Below, in pieces: positions 6,868 through 13,866 of a DNA stretch of 21,444 nt. The notes under the pieces were generated by a model that saw only the letters and a list, made by a program, of their open reading frames with translations, searched no databases and was not told where the DNA came from. The first letter of the stretch is position 1. Each line of letters starts with the position of its first letter. Source of the stretch: an uncultured Eubacteriales bacterium (GTDB taxonomy: Bacteria; Bacillota; Clostridia; Monoglobales; UMGS1388); the NCBI GenBank assembly GCA_900551345.1, contig URVP01000008.1, positions 1 to 21,444 on the forward strand, given 5' to 3'. The translations under genes were made by a program, and so were the position numbers.

Positions 6868-8592
6868 TTAAGGTTTTACATATAAGGTTTTATAATTATC
6901 ATATATAACGAATCCGGGTTTTGCACCGCTTGGCTTTTTCACATTTTTTATAAATGTATAATCTACAGGTACCTGAGATGATGCGGACGCTTTTGAATGA
7001 CGAGCCGCAATAACAGCAGCTTCAAGTATTGATGTCTCGGTATACTCTTTGCCGGCGGCAGCAAGAATGGTGTGGGAACCGGGATAGTTTTTTACATGAA
7101 ACCATATATCGCTGTTTCGTGCGGTTTTCATGGTCAATTTATCGTTTTGTAAATTGTTCTTGCCCACATATACATCTATGCCCTCACTGGTAACAAAATG
7201 CAGCGGTTTAAATTCGGCTTTTTTCGGCTGCTTTTTGCCTTTTGAGCTGCGCCGCATCATATATCCGGCAGCTATCAGCTCTTCTCGGATTTCCATCAAG
7301 TCCTTTTCAGTATTGTTAATATCCAAAAGACTTAGAACGCTTTCAAAATACTCCAATTCTTTTTGGCATATCTCAATCTGCTCCACACAGTGAATCTCTG
7401 CATTTTTTGACTTATTATACAGATTGTAATATCTCTGGGCATTTGCCGCCGGAGAAAGCTCAGGCTGCAACTCTATTTCAATTTGCGAATTGTCATAAAA
7501 ATTATCAAGAACTGCGCTTGACTGTCCTTCCTGCAAGCGATATATATTTGCGGTGAGCACATCTGCACACACCTTATATTTTTCTTTACCCTTTGCCTGC
7601 TGAAGGTCTCTTTGAAGGAGGGCAAGCTTTTTGCGACATCTTGAAATATTATTATTTACAAATTTGGTCAGACTGCTCTTTCTCTGAGCGGCCCTCTCGT
7701 TTAAATCCTTTTGATAATAAAACGTGTCTATTACCTGCGAAAGGGATTCAAAATACTCCTTTTGCATGTAATCGCCGTATTGATGTATGTCAATTGGTGA
7801 AAAGTCCGCCGTTTTTTTCTTATGAGTGTCGGTTAAAATCCAGCCGCCCTCTCCTCCGCTGCCAAACTCCTTAAAACAGCTGTAAATATGCTCGGCAAAA
7901 CCTGCTTTCTGATTATGGTCAAGCATTGATAAATCCTTTGTGGAATCAAAAAAGTAAGAGTGTGCAATCTCTCTTGCTATGAGCGGACTTATACCCGTAA
8001 AGCCGTCAAGTACTGCTTTATCTGCTGGTACCGGTCTGTCAATGGCTGAAAATATCCGGTCTTTGCTTGCAGTAAGCGGATTTATTTTATTTTGAGACGG
8101 GGGAAAGCTATATGTCAGACCGGTTAATACCTGACGGACACTGCTGACTGAAATGTCCACATTTTTTGCACAGCCCAAAATTTTGTCGCCTGAGTCTGCA
8201 AGTACAATGTTGCTGCACCGTCCCATAAGCTCCATATAAAGACTTTTAACCGATAAATCGCCCATCTCGTCACGGCTCTCTATCCGCATGATAAGAATTC
8301 GTTCAAAGTCAGGCTGCTCAAAAGCTATAACCCGCCCTCCGGCTATATGCTTACGAAGAAGCATACAAAAAAGAGGCGGTACAGCCGGATTTTCCTTTAC
8401 GGTTTGAGTCAGGTGCACTCTCGGAGCAAAAGAAACGGCACTGATAAGCAAACGGTGATTTTCGCCTCTTGCCCTTATTACAAGATTAATCTCGTCCTTT
8501 TCGGGCTGAAGCACTTTTTCTATACGCCCGTCAGACAGTTTTTTATTAAGTTCGTCCGCCAAACGGCAGACGGTAAGTCCGTCAAATGCCAT
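6868..8592 (-). CDS. rqcH: RqcH / NFACT-family ribosome quality control protein (FbpA-like)
   Basis: 574 residues, ATG with AAGGAA 9 bases upstream. The order is an NFACT-N domain (~1-200, opening MAFDGLTVCRLADEL), a middle helical region, a coiled coil (~285-440) and the NFACT-R domain near the C-terminus, with DIWFHVKNYPGSHTIL and an EAAVIAARHSKA segment. The family binds stalled 50S subunits still carrying peptidyl-tRNA and adds alanine tails that mark the chain for degradation. Older annotations call it fibronectin-binding protein FbpA. The length is normal. It begins 17 bases after the stop of the upstream lipoprotein gene, so the two are probably one transcript, which ends at the hairpin at 6807-6855. 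Confidence 0.93.
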   Translation of the reverse strand: MAFDGLTVCRLADELNKKLSDGRIEKVLQPEKDEINLVIRARGENHRLLISAVSFAPRVHLTQTVKENPAVPPLFCMLLRKHIAGGRVIAFEQPDFERILIMRIESRDEMGDLSVKSLYMELMGRCSNIVLADSGDKILGCAKNVDISVSSVRQVLTGLTYSFPPSQNKINPLTASKDRIFSAIDRPVPADKAVLDGFTGISPLIAREIAHSYFFDSTKDLSMLDHNQKAGFAEHIYSCFKEFGSGGEGGWILTDTHKKKTADFSPIDIHQYGDYMQKEYFESLSQVIDTFYYQKDLNERAAQRKSSLTKFVNNNISRCRKKLALLQRDLQQAKGKEKYKVCADVLTANIYRLQEGQSSAVLDNFYDNSQIEIELQPELSPAANAQRYYNLYNKSKNAEIHCVEQIEICQKELEYFESVLSLLDINNTEKDLMEIREELIAAGYMMRRSSKGKKQPKKAEFKPLHFVTSEGIDVYVGKNNLQNDKLTMKTARNSDIWFHVKNYPGSHTILAAAGKEYTETSILEAAVIAARHSKASASSQVPVDYTFIKNVKKPSGAKPGFVIYDNYKTLYVKP

Positions 8593-8609
8593 TAATTAAA
8601 ATTCCTTTC

Positions 8610-9746
8610 TTAGGGTTTGCAGTTTCCGCACGCCTTATATCCCTGTTTTTCTGCCTCTTCCTTTGAAGAAAAATATATTCTGTTTTCTTCATTAGGCAAA
8701 CTTCTGCACTCTTCCTTATGATAAATTTTTGAATTGATATTACCAATATAAGCTGCATTGTATGTTTCGTTCTGCTCGGTACCGTCAGTATTTTCAGATG
8801 GGGCTACGGTGTTGCTTTCCGATGAACTTTCAGTTTCATTTTCAGATATGTTTTCATCAGCAGTGTTAGGCACTATGGGATTTTCAGTTTCTCCTCCGTC
8901 GGTTTTAACATTTATGCTGTCGCCTTCGGTGGAAATAACTATACCACCCTGTATATCGGTGCGGTATACCTTGGCACCGCAATCTTCAAGACGGCTTATC
9001 GCCTCATCATGGGGATGACCGTAAGAATTGCCTTCACTTGTTGAAATAACGGCATATTCGGGCATTGCTTCTCTTAAAAATCTATAGGAGCTTCCCTCCC
9101 GGCTGCCATGATGTCCTACTTTAAGTATGTCAATATCGGTAATCAGCCCTGCATCGAGCATCTGTTCTTCCGAACTGCTCTCAGCATCACCCATAAACAA
9201 AGCTGACACACCGTTATAGTCCAATCTTAAAACTACTGAGTTGGCATTTACATCGCTTGTTATTTGAATCGGGCCTAAAATCTCAAAACTTGCGTCTGAA
9301 AGCGTATAGGTATCTCCCACATCGGCATACTCTGTTTTAGCTCCTGCGGTTGTAATTGCCTGCAAAAGATTTCTGCCGTCTTCAGATGTGTACTCACAGT
9401 CGGGCATAATAACCGTTTCAGCTCCCACATTATACAGAACATCATCAAGACTTCCTATATGATCTTCATGCGGATGAGTTGCCACCACATATTTAAGCTT
9501 GTCCACTCCTATGCTGTCAAGATAACCGCACACAAAATCCGCATCGTTATTATTACCTCCGTCGATAAGCATGTATTCATCGCCGCACTTTACAAGGCAG
9601 CAGTCTGCATTGCCTACCTCCATAAAATACATACTGATTCCGCTGTCGGAAAGTCCTGAATCAGATTGATTCAATCCACACCCGGAAAATACAATAAGCA
9701 AAGCGGCAGCAACAAGTGAAATGATTTGTTTTAAGAAAATGCCCAA
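8610..9746 (-). CDS. ComEC-like metallo-beta-lactamase lipoprotein with C-terminal Zn-binding domain
   Basis: 378 residues from a TTG start at 9746 with GGAGG 8 bases upstream. A lipoprotein signal ends in FSGC with lipidated C23, so the protein should be anchored outside the membrane. Residues ~36-285 are a metallo-beta-lactamase fold of the ComEC/Rec2 C-terminal type: MEVGNADCCLV, IDGG, HPHEDH (H91, H93, D95, H96), D187, GHHGS (H212, H213) and GHPH. A Ser/Glu/Asn-rich linker (~288-330) leads to an Ada-like metal-binding module with H343, C347, C373 and C376. Related proteins are annotated as extracellular hydrolases or nucleases; the substrate here is unknown. No ComEC membrane domain is present. 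It leads an operon with rqcH. Confidence 0.87.
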   Translation of the reverse strand: MGIFLKQIISLVAAALLIVFSGCGLNQSDSGLSDSGISMYFMEVGNADCCLVKCGDEYMLIDGGNNNDADFVCGYLDSIGVDKLKYVVATHPHEDHIGSLDDVLYNVGAETVIMPDCEYTSEDGRNLLQAITTAGAKTEYADVGDTYTLSDASFEILGPIQITSDVNANSVVLRLDYNGVSALFMGDAESSSEEQMLDAGLITDIDILKVGHHGSREGSSYRFLREAMPEYAVISTSEGNSYGHPHDEAISRLEDCGAKVYRTDIQGGIVISTEGDSINVKTDGGETENPIVPNTADENISENETESSSESNTVAPSENTDGTEQNETYNAAYIGNINSKIYHKEECRSLPNEENRIYFSSKEEAEKQGYKACGNCKP

Positions 9747-9779
9747 GGTTTTATCCTCCGTTATATCAATTATGAATAC

Positions 9780-9808
9780 ATAATACCATATTTTGCATTT
9801 CGTTTCAA
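9780..9808 (-). promoter_or_regulatory. Promoter of the lipoprotein-rqcH operon
   Basis: On the minus strand TTGAAA (9808-9803), a 17-base spacer, and TATTAT (9785-9780), 34 bases before the TTG start. It faces away from the promoter at 9849-9877, with 40 bases between the two -35 boxes. Confidence 0.7.
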
Positions 9809-9848
9809 CTTATTTATCAGAGCTGCTAACATTTAAAAAAATTCAGAC

Positions 9849-9877
9849 TTGACATAAAACGAAAAATATTATATATT
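9849..9877 (+). promoter_or_regulatory. Promoter of the stalk-domain protein gene
   Basis: TTGACA at 9849-9854, a 17-base spacer, then TATATT at 9872-9877. The leader of about 60 bases is very A/T-rich and ends in an AAAGGA ribosome binding site. Confidence 0.75.
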
Positions 9878-9943
9878 ATATGTTATCATGTATTTTTATG
9901 CAAAAATAAAAATAAATATACATAAAAAGAAAGGAAAAACACT

Positions 9944-10795
9944 ATGAAAAAAATTATGGCACTTGCACTTGCTGCAATGATGATTATCTGCTCAATGGCG
10001 GCATTTGCAGCAGAAGAAGCAGACAACACAGCAGCAAACACAGAAGAAACAACAATTGTTAACGAGAACACAGAAGGTACAACCGAACAGAGCACAACTG
10101 AAGAGGATGCTGTTGAAGAAAGCACCACTGAAGAAGGTACTGTAGAAGAAGGTACAACTGAAGAAGATACCACAGAAGAAGGCACCACTGAAGAAGGTAC
10201 AACTGAAGATAACACAGAAACTGCTGACTTTTCTATTATTATGCTCCAAATCAACAACAACTTGATGTTTAAAAATGATACTGAAATAGAGCTTGATGTT
10301 CCTGCTCAGCTTATCAACGACAGAACCATGGTTCCCATGAGAGCTATTTTTGAAGCACTTGACGCAAAGGTTGACTGGGACGATGCAACTCAGACAGCTA
10401 TCGGAGAAAAAGACGGTGTAGTTATTAAAATAACAATTGACAGCAACACTATGTATGTTGGAGAAACTGCCGTTGAAATCGATGTTCCCGCTCAGCTTGT
10501 AAACGACAGAACTCTTGTTCCTGTTCGTGCAATTTCAGAAGCATTCGGCAGCGAGGTAACATGGGATGAAGCAACAGAAACAGTTATCATCAAATCCGCT
10601 GTAACTGCTGAAGAGGGGACTGTTGAAGAAGGTACAACTGAAGAAGGCACAACTGAAGAAGGTACAACTGAAGAGGGTACAACTGAAGAAGGCACAACTG
10701 AGGAAGGTGCAACTGAAGAAGATGCATCTACTGACAGCGAAACAGATTCTGAAGAGACTCCTGCTGAAAATACAGACGATGCACAGGCTGAATAA
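9944..10795 (+). CDS. Secreted copper-amine-oxidase N-terminal (stalk) domain protein flanked by TTEEG repeats
   Basis: 283 residues, ATG with AAAGGA upstream. A clear signal peptide is followed by probable cleavage after AAFA (residue 22). Residues 44-90 are Thr/Glu pentapeptide repeats. Residues ~95-217 are a stalk domain with two similar units, DVPAQLINDRTMVPMRAIFE (118-137) and DVPAQLVNDRTLVPVRAISE (180-199), each ending near W-D-D/E-A-T. Residues 223-260 are a second, cleaner EEGTT repeat block, and the tail is acidic. This stalk domain is common in clostridial surface and wall proteins and has no oxidase activity by itself. The protein is very acidic and has no anchor motif, so it is probably secreted and loosely bound. 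The gene stands alone between its own promoter and terminator. Confidence 0.88.
   Translation: MKKIMALALAAMMIICSMAAFAAEEADNTAANTEETTIVNENTEGTTEQSTTEEDAVEESTTEEGTVEEGTTEEDTTEEGTTEEGTTEDNTETADFSIIMLQINNNLMFKNDTEIELDVPAQLINDRTMVPMRAIFEALDAKVDWDDATQTAIGEKDGVVIKITIDSNTMYVGETAVEIDVPAQLVNDRTLVPVRAISEAFGSEVTWDEATETVIIKSAVTAEEGTVEEGTTEEGTTEEGTTEEGTTEEGTTEEGATEEDASTDSETDSEETPAENTDDAQAE
10073..10213 (+). repeat. Intragenic 15-bp repeat block A (TTEEG/VEEG pentapeptides)
   Basis: Imperfect tandem copies of a 15-base unit like GAAGGTACAACTGAA, encoding Glu-Gly-Thr-Thr-Glu variants. The copies here are more diverged (GTV, EDT, EDA) than in block B. Confidence 0.85.
10610..10723 (+). repeat. Intragenic 15-bp repeat block B (TTEEG pentapeptides)
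   Basis: About seven near-identical tandem 15-base units encoding EEGTT, in phase with the reading frame, so gain or loss of a unit keeps the frame. The units match block A about 400 bases upstream. Confidence 0.9.
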
Positions 10796-10877
10796 TCATT
10801 TTAATAATCAGATAAATTATTTAGCAGACTTCTAATACCGGAACCACTGATGACGGTTCGGTTAGATTTATAAAAAT

Positions 10878-10909
10878 CCCCCTATGGCTTGATTAATAAC
10901 CATAGGGGG
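10878..10909 (+). terminator. Terminator of the stalk-domain gene
   Basis: CCCCCTATGG and CCATAGGGGG form a perfect 10 bp stem around a 12-base loop, followed by TTGTTTT. A weaker hairpin (ACCGGAACC/GGTTCGGT) lies just before it at about 10838-10862. Confidence 0.9.
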
Positions 10910-11008
10910 TTGTTTTATGCCCGGTTTTAACTGACTATATATTAAATCACAAACAATTCGGTTCTAACCGGAACGCTATGCCGCAAAGAGCGTACCGATA
11001 AGGCTCGC

Positions 11009-11287
11009 TCAGTTACATCCTGATGCGGTGTGAACACTCCCCCGTGAAAGGTACTTGCGCCTTGTTGCAAGCCCTCCTCTTATGTGCCGCTCCGCTTTAT
11101 TTTCTTCAAGAATTTTGTGGATCTGAGCATAAAGCTCTCCGTTTATCTTTTCAAGCCTCTCGGCCATATCCTTGTGTACGGTAGACTTTGAAATTCCGAA
11201 TTTTTTGGCAGCGCCTCTTACAGTAGCTTTATTTTCAATAATATATTCAGCAATCGTAATCACTCGTTCGGATATGTAATCCCTCAA
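11009..11287 (-). CDS. spoIIID: Stage III sporulation transcriptional regulator SpoIIID
   Basis: 92 residues from the TTG at 11287, which has GGAGG 8 bases upstream and gives MRDYISERV, aligning with the known MHDYIKERT start. An ATG at 11302 lies inside that ribosome binding site. SpoIIID is a small DNA-binding protein that switches genes on and off in the mother cell during sporulation. Visible features are the helix-turn-helix TVRGAAKKFGISKSTVHKD, then AERLEKIN and the conserved IRGGLATRRKY segment that precedes the basic C-terminus. The length matches the family. The neighbours (stalk protein, cysK) are not the spoIIQ/mreB-type genes often beside spoIIID. Regulation is probably by sigma-E (see 11322-11350). 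Confidence 0.95.
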   Translation of the reverse strand: MRDYISERVITIAEYIIENKATVRGAAKKFGISKSTVHKDMAERLEKINGELYAQIHKILEENKAERHIRGGLATRRKYLSRGSVHTASGCN

Positions 11288-11321
11288 CAGTTTCGCCTCC
11301 ATACATTTTAGCTCTTACAAA

Positions 11322-11350
11322 AATATATGTCTGTAAAACTGCTTTTATGT
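11322..11350 (-). promoter_or_regulatory. Possible sigma-E-type promoter for spoIIID
   Basis: On the minus strand ACATAAA (11350-11344), a 14-base gap, then CATATATT (11329-11322). This resembles the mother-cell sigma-E pattern (ATA-containing -35, CATACAAT-like -10). In Bacillus subtilis spoIIID is transcribed by sigma-E. The match is partial and AT-rich sequence gives chance hits. Confidence 0.35.
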
Positions 11351-11412
11351 GCTGTTTTGGTTTTTATGCACGGATTTGGGGAAAACTAACTTAACAGGCG
11401 ATGGTAAACACC

Positions 11413-11441
11413 TTGACAAAGGCAGATATAGCTGTTATCAT
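11413..11441 (+). promoter_or_regulatory. Promoter of cysK
   Basis: TTGACA at 11413-11418, a 17-base spacer, and TATCAT at 11436-11441. The leader before the ATG at 11534 is about 85 bases. I see no T-box or S-box core in it. Confidence 0.75.
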
Positions 11442-11533
11442 CTTCACATACCGTAAAACACAAAGGATTATATAAAAAACGCCCTAAGCAGTTATTTATA
11501 ACCATATTGGGAGCGTGTGAACGGAGGAGACTT

Positions 11534-12460
11534 ATGAATATATACACAGACATTTCGGAAATAGTAGGAAAAACACCGCTGCTGCGGATAAAAAATTATG
11601 AAAAAGAAAATAACCTTTTGGCTGCGGTAATTGCAAAGCTGGAATATTTAAACCCGGCAGGAAGCGTTAAGGACAGAGTAGCAAAAGCAATGATACAAGA
11701 TGCGGAAGATAAAGGACTTATAAATAAAGATACTGTAATAATAGAGCCTACAAGCGGCAATACGGGAATCGGTCTGGCGGCAATAGCAGTTTCAAAAGGA
11801 TATAAGGTTATTCTTACAATGCCCGAAACAATGAGCGTTGAACGCCGCAATCTGTTAAAAGCATACGGAGCTGAAATCATTCTGACAGAGGGAAAAAAAG
11901 GCATGACGGGAGCTATTGAAAAGGCAAATGAACTGGCAAAAGAAAATCCTAACAGCTTTATTCCCGGTCAGTTTACCAATCCGGTAAATCCGGCAGCACA
12001 CAAAAGCACTACGGGGCCTGAAATATGGAATGATACTGACGGGAAAGTTGATATATTTGTTGCAGGCGTAGGTACGGGGGGTACCATAACAGGTGTTGGA
12101 GAATATCTTAAATCCAAAAATCCTCAAATTAAAATAGTTGCAGTAGAACCTGCCTCCTCTCCCGTGCTGTCAAAAGGTGAATCGGGACCACACGGTCTGC
12201 AGGGAATCGGTGCAGGGTTTGTTCCCGATACCTTAAACCGCAAAATATATGATGAAATTATAACCGTTAGTGAAGAAGAAGCCTACAAGGCCGGCAGACA
12301 GCTTGCAGTAAAAGAAGGCATACTGGTGGGCATATCCTCGGGAGCAGCTCTCTTTGCCGCAGCTACACTTGCTAAAAGGTCCGAAAACAAAGATAAAAAC
12401 ATTGTGGTTCTTCTACCCGATACCGGCGACAGATATTTATCAACTCCAATGTTTTCTTAA
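11534..12460 (+). CDS. cysK: Cysteine synthase A (O-acetylserine sulfhydrylase)
   Basis: 308 residues from the ATG at 11534, just after GGAGGAG; the frame is open further upstream but without a better start. It makes L-cysteine from O-acetylserine and sulfide using pyridoxal phosphate. Visible features are NPAGSVKDR with the PLP lysine K46, the substrate loop TSGNTG (73-78), GVGTGGT for PLP phosphate binding, and GISSGA with LPDTGDRYLST at the C-terminus. The length is normal. It is transcribed alone and ends at a terminator shared with the convergent ArsC/Spx-like gene. No cysE lies beside it. Confidence 0.95.
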   Translation: MNIYTDISEIVGKTPLLRIKNYEKENNLLAAVIAKLEYLNPAGSVKDRVAKAMIQDAEDKGLINKDTVIIEPTSGNTGIGLAAIAVSKGYKVILTMPETMSVERRNLLKAYGAEIILTEGKKGMTGAIEKANELAKENPNSFIPGQFTNPVNPAAHKSTTGPEIWNDTDGKVDIFVAGVGTGGTITGVGEYLKSKNPQIKIVAVEPASSPVLSKGESGPHGLQGIGAGFVPDTLNRKIYDEIITVSEEEAYKAGRQLAVKEGILVGISSGAALFAAATLAKRSENKDKNIVVLLPDTGDRYLSTPMFS

Positions 12461-12476
12461 AAAATGAACAGAACAG

Positions 12477-12526
12477 AAAAAGAGGTTGCCGCTTGTGCAT
12501 TTTCGCACTTGCGACAGCCTCTTTTT
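12477..12526. terminator. Bidirectional terminator between cysK and the ArsC/Spx-like gene
   Basis: AAAAAGAGG (12477-12485) pairs with CCTCTTTTT (12518-12526), and inner segments such as TTGTGC/GCACTT and CCGC/GCG extend the structure. A-run and T-run on both sides suit both convergent genes. It overlaps the stop codon of the minus-strand gene. Confidence 0.85.
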
Positions 12527-12878
12527 ATTGTAACTTTTCTTCCCATTCCCCTTGCTTAAATCCAACAAGCACAAAATCATCACCGATAACAATCGGCCTT
12601 TTAACCATCATCCCGTCTGACGAGAGCAGCTTAAACTGCTCCTCCTCTGCCATTTCCGGAAGTTTATCTTTAAGACTCATTGACTTATACAAAAGCCCGC
12701 TTGTATTGAAAAACTTTTTAAGCGGAAGTCCGCTTTTTTTATGCCACTCTTTTAATTCCTCATAGGAAGGGTTACTTTCTTTTATATCTCTCATTTCATA
12801 TTTAATACCTTTCTCATCAAGCCACTTGCGTGCCTTTTGACAGGTAGTACATCTTGGATAACATATAAATTTTATCAT
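12525..12878 (-). CDS. ArsC/Spx family thioredoxin-fold protein
   Basis: 117 residues, ATG with AAGGAGAT upstream. The family fold is shown by MIKFICYPRCTTCQKARKWL with a CxxC pair (C10, C13), then FNTSG, a K-L-x-x-M segment and KRPIVIGDDFVLVGFK near the end. The family holds arsenate-reductase-like proteins and the stress regulators Spx and MgsR, which bind RNA polymerase. The sequence does not decide between them, since both can carry CxxC at this place, and no ars genes are nearby. A redox-sensing role would fit the neighbours cysK, flavodoxin and FAD/Rieske oxidoreductase, but that is inference. Confidence 0.88.
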   Translation of the reverse strand: MIKFICYPRCTTCQKARKWLDEKGIKYEMRDIKESNPSYEELKEWHKKSGLPLKKFFNTSGLLYKSMSLKDKLPEMAEEEQFKLLSSDGMMVKRPIVIGDDFVLVGFKQGEWEEKLQ

Positions 12879-12958
12879 TTTAAGATCTCCTTTATACAGT
12901 ACGAAACTTTTTAAAATTCTTCTGTAACAAACATTATTTTTTACTGCCCTTGACTGAT

Positions 12959-12987
12959 ATTATACAAAAAAGGCTTTGCAAAGTCAA
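12959..12987 (-). promoter_or_regulatory. Promoter of the ArsC/Spx-like gene
   Basis: On the minus strand TTGACT (12987-12982), a 17-base spacer, and a perfect TATAAT (12964-12959). The leader is about 73 bases. It lies in the 324-bp gene-free stretch 12879-13202. Confidence 0.8.
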
Positions 12988-13040
12988 TCCGATTTATATA
13001 AACATTATCTTAATTACAAAGGATATCTTTACATTTTAAT

Positions 13041-13069
13041 TTGTCTTATTACATTATAGTAGATATGAT
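13041..13069 (+). promoter_or_regulatory. Candidate promoter of the flavodoxin-domain gene
   Basis: TTGTCT at 13041-13046, a 17-base spacer, and TATGAT at 13064-13069. The leader would be ~127 bases. A second TATGATAAAAT-like segment at about 13124-13134 could be an alternative -10 but lacks a -35. Apart from the two divergent promoters I see no other structure in 12879-13202. Confidence 0.5.
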
Positions 13070-13202
13070 AAAACCAACACATATTTCAAAAGAAAATTAT
13101 AAATATTGCTGCCGGTGGCAAAGTATGATAAAATAATTCATATATTTGTATACTGTAAAGAATTAAACAAAATAATTCTTAATGTTTGGGAGGTTTAATT
13201 GT

Positions 13203-13736
13203 ATGAGTACGATAGTTGTATACAAATCAAAATACGGTTCAACAAAAAAGTACGCAGAATGGATAGCCGAAGAGCTTGGCTGCACGGCATCAGATGCCAA
13301 AAAGATTAAAATCGACGATTTATTAAAATACGATACGATTATATACGGCGGAGGACTTTATGCCGAGATAATTGCCGGAGTAAGTCTGATTACAAAAAAC
13401 ATTGACAAACTAAAGGAAAAAAAGCTGATTGTATATACCACGGGACTGACCCCTGTTGACTGCCGGGAATACTATGACGGCTATGTGGCAAAAAAGAATT
13501 TTAACGGCGAAAGCATGCAAAAAATTAAGGTGTTCAATTTCCCCGGAAAAATGGTGTTTTCGGAGCTTTCCCTTCCACATAAGGCGGCAATTAAAATGCT
13601 TAAAAAGATTATGGGCGCCAAGGAAAATCCCACGGAGATGGAAAAGCTTTTGTTGCAGCTTTGCGATGCAGACGGTGACTACACAGATAAAAACACAATC
13701 GATGCACTTTTAGAGTATGCAAGAGGACAAAAGTAA
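13203..13736 (+). CDS. Flavodoxin-domain protein
   Basis: 177 residues from the ATG at 13203, with GGGAGG 9 bases upstream. The N-terminus STIVVYKSKYGSTKKYAEWI is the FMN phosphate-binding loop of flavodoxins (VVYxSKYGSTxxxA), followed by DTIIYGGGLYAE, the second FMN-contact region. The protein is close in size to HemG-type protoporphyrinogen oxidases and other flavodoxin_5 proteins. No haem genes are nearby, so it is probably a general electron carrier or redox enzyme. It converges with the FAD/Rieske gene, whose stop is 130 bases away; no clear terminator separates them. Confidence 0.88.
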   Translation: MSTIVVYKSKYGSTKKYAEWIAEELGCTASDAKKIKIDDLLKYDTIIYGGGLYAEIIAGVSLITKNIDKLKEKKLIVYTTGLTPVDCREYYDGYVAKKNFNGESMQKIKVFNFPGKMVFSELSLPHKAAIKMLKKIMGAKENPTEMEKLLLQLCDADGDYTDKNTIDALLEYARGQK

Positions 13737-13866
13737 TATTAATTATTTTACCGAAAACATTCAAAGCCACAATATCTTGCATTTTGTCTTTTCAAAACTA
13801 TCACTGCCCATACTCCTTTTTGTCAGTGTAATATTTTGCATCTGTCAGATTAATAATACGTGGAAA

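Noticed and set aside
10073..10723. Repeats that could suggest a CRISPR array
   Set aside because: The unit is 15 bases, in frame, without spacers, and codes for an acidic pentapeptide inside a secreted protein. The long open frames on the opposite strand here only mirror the repeats.
11442..11533. Cysteine/methionine-type riboswitch or T-box before cysK
   Set aside because: The ~85-base leader has only weak palindromes (for example GTTATTTATAAC) and none of the conserved cores.
13803..13833. CACTG/CAGTG hairpin between the flavodoxin and FAD/Rieske genes
   Set aside because: Only a 5 bp stem with a 17-base loop; not convincing as a terminator.
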